Source: an uncultured Methanocorpusculum sp.
GTDB taxonomy: Archaea; Halobacteriota; Methanomicrobia; Methanomicrobiales; Methanocorpusculaceae
Length of the DNA stretch: 64,000 nt
NCBI RefSeq assembly: GCF_963667985.1
Contig: NZ_OY764081.1
Span: 1,647,599 to 1,711,598, forward strand
Direction of reading: 5' to 3'
Translations under genes and position numbers: made by a program
In this document: piece after piece, positions 61,144 through 64,000 of the stretch
Numbering within the stretch: the stretch's first letter is position 1
Layout: every line of letters begins with the position of its first letter
Notes under the pieces: model-generated
What the model was told of the DNA's origin: nothing
Seen by the model: only the letters and a program-made list of their open reading frames with translations
Databases searched by the model: none

Positions 61144-61854
61144 ATGAAGCCGGTACTTCGCCAGCAGCTTGCCGAGAAGATGGCAGGCGAAATCACCCTC
61201 TCCGATTCACCGGGAAAAGCTCTGAAAAAATGGCGTACAAGTTTTCAGATAGCTCCAGGTGTACTCGCAGATCATCTTGGAGTATCTCCGTCCGTTATCA
61301 GTGATTATGAGAGCGGCAGGAGAAAAAGTCCGGGAACGGGTGTCGTTGGGAAAATCGTAGACTCGCTTCTGGATGTTGACGAAGAAAATGGTGGGACATA
61401 CATCAAAAAGTATGGCAAACTCCTGTTTTCGGATTATGATGACGAGGTCATTTATGATATTCATGACTTCGCGACCTCTATTCCAATCAGGGAATTATCG
61501 GAACTGATTGAATGTACCCTCATCTGCGGGGAGCTGGATTCACAAATTTTCGGCTATACTGTTATCAACAGTACGAATGCCATTCTGAATCTTTCGCCCA
61601 ATGAATTCAACCGCATTTACGGCTGGAGTACGGAGCGCGCTCTGATTTTCACGGATATTTCGACCGGAAAATCCCCGATGATCGCGATCCGCGTGACACC
61701 GTTCAAACCCCCGTATATTATCCTTCAGGGGATAGAGGAGGCACATGTCAACCCGCTCGTCAAAAAGCTTGCAGAAAAAGATCACATTACCGTTCTCTGT
61801 ACGCCCCTGGGAGTTCAGGATCTCGTTACACGTTTAAGGAAAACACAATGGTAG
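61144..61854 (+). CDS. HTH transcriptional regulator of the mevalonate operon (COG1709-like)
   Basis: 236 residues. Xre-type HTH near 25-75: [39 protein letters not shown], then a ~150-residue C-terminal domain ([53 protein letters not shown]) of unknown ligand. This regulator precedes HMG-CoA synthase in many archaea, so it probably senses a metabolite of isoprenoid synthesis. It overlaps the HMG-CoA synthase gene by 7 bases. Transcription seems nearly leaderless. Confidence 0.9.
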   Translation: MKPVLRQQLAEKMAGEITLSDSPGKALKKWRTSFQIAPGVLADHLGVSPSVISDYESGRRKSPGTGVVGKIVDSLLDVDEENGGTYIKKYGKLLFSDYDDEVIYDIHDFATSIPIRELSELIECTLICGELDSQIFGYTVINSTNAILNLSPNEFNRIYGWSTERALIFTDISTGKSPMIAIRVTPFKPPYIILQGIEEAHVNPLVKKLAEKDHITVLCTPLGVQDLVTRLRKTQW

Positions 61855-62891
61855 GCATAATCACCTACGGGGCATACATCCCCCGTTTCAGAATAAAAGT
61901 CGAAGAGATTGCCCGTGTATGGGGAGCGAACGCCGCGGAGATCACCGGCGGTCTTGGCGTTTTAGAAAAAGCCGTACCCGATTACGATGAAAACACGGCA
62001 ACCTTTTCTGTAGAGGCTGCACGCTCGGCTCTTCGCCGGCGTCCAATAGACGTTGCAGACATCAAGGCAGTCTATGTTGGATCAGAGTCACACCCGTATG
62101 CCGTCAAACCGACCGCCGTCACGGTTGGAGAGGCAATTGGTGCAACCCCCGTTATGACGGCAGCGGACTATGAGTTCGCCTGCAAGGCAGGAACCGCCAC
62201 TATCCAGACTGCGATGGGTCTGGTTTCATCAGGTATGATGAAATACGCCGTCGCGATTGGATCGGACACTGCCCAGGGGGCCCCCGGCGATGCACTGGAA
62301 TATACGGCAGCTGCCGGAGGGGCGGCATATGTTATCGGAAATGATGATCCGATAGCGGTCATCAATGAGACCTGCTCTTTTACCTCCGACACGCCGGACT
62401 TCTGGCGTCGTGAAGGAGAGGATTATCCACGGCACGGAGGAAGATTCTCCGGCGACCCGGGATACTTCAAACACACTCTTGGAGCTGCAAAGATGATGAT
62501 GGAACTTCGCGGAACGAAGCCTTCCGATTACACATATGCAGTCTTCCACCAGCCGAACGCCAAATTCCCGCAGAAAGCATCACAGATGCTGGGATTCACT
62601 AAAGACCAGATCAAGGCCGGTCTTCTGGCTCCAAGACTTGGAAACACCTACAGTGGTGCGGTCCCTCTTGGACTTGCAGCAATTCTTGATGTTGCAAAAC
62701 CCGGCGACCGTATCTTCGTTACGAGTTACGGCAGCGGCGCAGGATCCGACGCCTTCGACATTACCGTGACCGACGCGATTTTGGATAAGATCGACCGTTC
62801 CCAGGGTCCGTCCGTTGAGCAGATGCTTTCCACAAAGAAGTATCTTGACTATGCAGTGTATGCCCGGCACAAGGGCAAGATCCGGATGTGA
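61848..62891 (+). CDS. Hydroxymethylglutaryl-CoA synthase (archaeal)
   Basis: 347 residues of the thiolase/KAS-III fold. Catalytic Cys in [21 protein letters not shown] (about residue 111), with acid Glu in [16 protein letters not shown] (about 80), and later [18 protein letters not shown] (catalytic His, about 235). It condenses acetoacetyl-CoA with acetyl-CoA to HMG-CoA, feeding mevalonate and archaeal lipids. The next gene supplies acetoacetyl-CoA; the two enzymes form a channelling complex in methanogens together with a DUF35 protein that probably lies just past the window end. Confidence 0.95.
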   Translation: MVGIITYGAYIPRFRIKVEEIARVWGANAAEITGGLGVLEKAVPDYDENTATFSVEAARSALRRRPIDVADIKAVYVGSESHPYAVKPTAVTVGEAIGATPVMTAADYEFACKAGTATIQTAMGLVSSGMMKYAVAIGSDTAQGAPGDALEYTAAAGGAAYVIGNDDPIAVINETCSFTSDTPDFWRREGEDYPRHGGRFSGDPGYFKHTLGAAKMMMELRGTKPSDYTYAVFHQPNAKFPQKASQMLGFTKDQIKAGLLAPRLGNTYSGAVPLGLAAILDVAKPGDRIFVTSYGSGAGSDAFDITVTDAILDKIDRSQGPSVEQMLSTKKYLDYAVYARHKGKIRM

Positions 62892-62900
62892 GGTGGAATC

Positions 62901-64000
62901 ATGAGAGATGTAGCAGTAATTGGTGCAGGAATCACGAAATTCGGAGAAAGATGGGACACATCTTTCCGTGATCTGTGTACAGAAGCAGGTATCGCCGCAC
63001 TTGAAGATGCAAATGTGGCGGGAGAACAGATCGATGCATTGTTCGTCGGTTCGATGTCCGCCGGAAGATTCGTCGGTCAGGAACACGTAGGGGCACTCGT
63101 TGCCGATTATGTCGGCCTTGGAGGAGATCTCCACACCCCGGCTACCCGTGTTGAAGCCGCCTGTGCATCCGGAGGGCTTGCCTTCCGTCAGGCAGTAGTA
63201 GCGGTTTCTTCGGGAATGTCCGACGTCGTCATCGCGGCAGGTGTCGAGAAGATGACCGATGTCGGCGATTCGACGGATGTTCTTGCCGGAGCTGCCGACA
63301 GAGAATGGGAAAGCTTTGCAGGAGCAACCTTCCCCGGTCTCTATGCAATGATCGCCTGTGACTACATGCACAAATACGGACTGACCCGCGAGCAGCTTGC
63401 TCAGGTTGCGGTGAAAAACCACTTCCACGGAGCAAGAAACCCGTATGCGCAGTTCCAGAACGAAATCACCCAGGCGACGGTGATGAACTCAACCCTCGTC
63501 GCTTCCCCGCTTCGACTCTTCGACTGCTCACCGGTTTCCGACGGTGCCGCAGTCGTTGTCGTGTGCCCGCTTGAAAAAGCACGGGAGTTCACCGACACGC
63601 CGATCAAAGTTCTTGCTTCGGCACAGGCCGGCAATACGATTGCACTGCACGACCGTCCGGACTTCTCCACGATGGGTGCGACGGTTGCCACAGGAAACTC
63701 GGCATTCCGTCAGGCAAAACTCGAACGAAAGGATATCGATTTCGTCGAGGTCCACGACTGTTTCACGATCGCCGAACTTTGTGCGATCGAAGACCTCGGC
63801 TTCGTTCCGAAGGGAACTGCCGGCAAATTCACCGAGCAGGGCGAGACCCAGCTTGGCGGCAAACTTCCGGTCAACACGTCCGGAGGTCTCAAGGCATGCG
63901 GTCACCCGGTCGGTGCCACAGGTATCAAACAGATCTGGGAAGTCGTCCAGCAGCTTCGCGGCGAAGGCGGCAAACGTCAGGTCGAAGGAGCAGAAATTGG
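62901..64000 (+). CDS. Acetyl-CoA C-acetyltransferase (thiolase), 3' end outside window
   Basis: ATG at 62901 ([18 protein letters not shown]), 10 bases after HMG-CoA synthase, with AGGTGGAA ahead. The frame stays open to base 64000, about 366 residues so far. Catalytic motifs: [16 protein letters not shown] (acyl-Cys, about 88-103), [12 protein letters not shown] and [19 protein letters not shown] (His and Cys, about 330-348). It joins two acetyl-CoA to acetoacetyl-CoA. It is the SCP2-type thiolase found with HMG-CoA synthase in archaea. Nearly the whole protein is visible. Confidence 0.95.
   Translation, partial: MRDVAVIGAGITKFGERWDTSFRDLCTEAGIAALEDANVAGEQIDALFVGSMSAGRFVGQEHVGALVADYVGLGGDLHTPATRVEAACASGGLAFRQAVVAVSSGMSDVVIAAGVEKMTDVGDSTDVLAGAADREWESFAGATFPGLYAMIACDYMHKYGLTREQLAQVAVKNHFHGARNPYAQFQNEITQATVMNSTLVASPLRLFDCSPVSDGAAVVVVCPLEKAREFTDTPIKVLASAQAGNTIALHDRPDFSTMGATVATGNSAFRQAKLERKDIDFVEVHDCFTIAELCAIEDLGFVPKGTAGKFTEQGETQLGGKLPVNTSGGLKACGHPVGATGIKQIWEVVQQLRGEGGKRQVEGAEI

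Overview
The window is chromosomal DNA from a methanogenic euryarchaeon. The evidence is a McrA-arginine methyltransferase (Mmp10) gene, archaeal 16S/23S rRNA, an archaeal Nop5-fibrillarin pair, aIF5A, DNA topoisomerase VI, CTP-dependent riboflavin kinase and RibL, a DUF2115 protein and archaeal HMG-CoA synthase. Gyrase together with Topo VI, and the general gene repertoire, fit the Methanomicrobiales. Methanocorpusculum is my best guess for the genus, but that is inference. Genes are dense, often overlap by ATGA, and frequently have TATA boxes close to the start codon.

Layout. 1-4.5 kb: end of an unknown gene, then a minus-strand run mmp10, RNase III-like, parvulin PPIase, HEAT-repeat protein, preceded by a methyltransferase. 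4.5-5.2 kb: a gene-free, AT-rich island with repeated inverted motifs. 5.2-10.5 kb: yeast-like cytosine deaminase, bacterial-type ThrRS without a TGS domain, M23 peptidase, tRNA-Phe, DHH phosphoesterase, ferredoxin-nitroreductase. 10.5-16 kb: geranylgeranyl reductase with its small ferredoxin, DUF169, NAD kinase plus IMPase/NADP phosphatase, aIF5A plus agmatinase. 15.9-17.4 kb: a triple-META lipoprotein and a small protein. 17.5-23.4 kb: the rRNA operon on the minus strand (16S, tRNA-Ala, 23S, tRNA-Cys, 5S), with processing stems and tandem promoters. 23.4-27.1 kb: GNAT, DUF2156, tRNA G10 methyltransferase and an unknown 405-residue protein. 27.1-37.2 kb: a minus-strand block holding every type II topoisomerase gene (gyrB, gyrA, then top6B, top6A) with a small membrane protein, hisS and an MFS transporter. 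37.4-41.6 kb: an overlapping set JAMM, ribL, DUF2284, PAPS-reductase-like, hisH, and a divergent DUF45 metallopeptidase. 41.7-42.8 kb: a small lipoprotein, a remnant of an MmeI-like restriction-modification enzyme and tRNA-Ile. 42.9-45.3 kb: iorAB. 45.4-48.1 kb: two adjacent genes, each broken by a one-base frameshift. 48.2-51.5 kb: a 53-residue Cys protein and argC-argJ-argB. 51.5-55 kb: ADP-ribosylglycohydrolase, nop5-flpA, a second repeat-rich island and a DUF475 membrane protein. 55-64 kb: DUF2115, a cation/proton antiporter, YgiQ radical SAM, a DUF2178-HTH pair, ribK, and the start of the mevalonate operon (regulator, HMG-CoA synthase, thiolase cut by the window end).

The genes are mostly housekeeping: methanogenesis cofactor/enzyme maturation, flavin, NADP, arginine, histidine and isoprenoid lipid synthesis, rRNA production and modification, and DNA topology. 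I found no CRISPR array, insertion sequence or intact defence system. The least explained DNA is in two non-coding islands (4.5-5.2 kb and 53.96-54.29 kb), where short motifs are iterated around an AT-rich tract.
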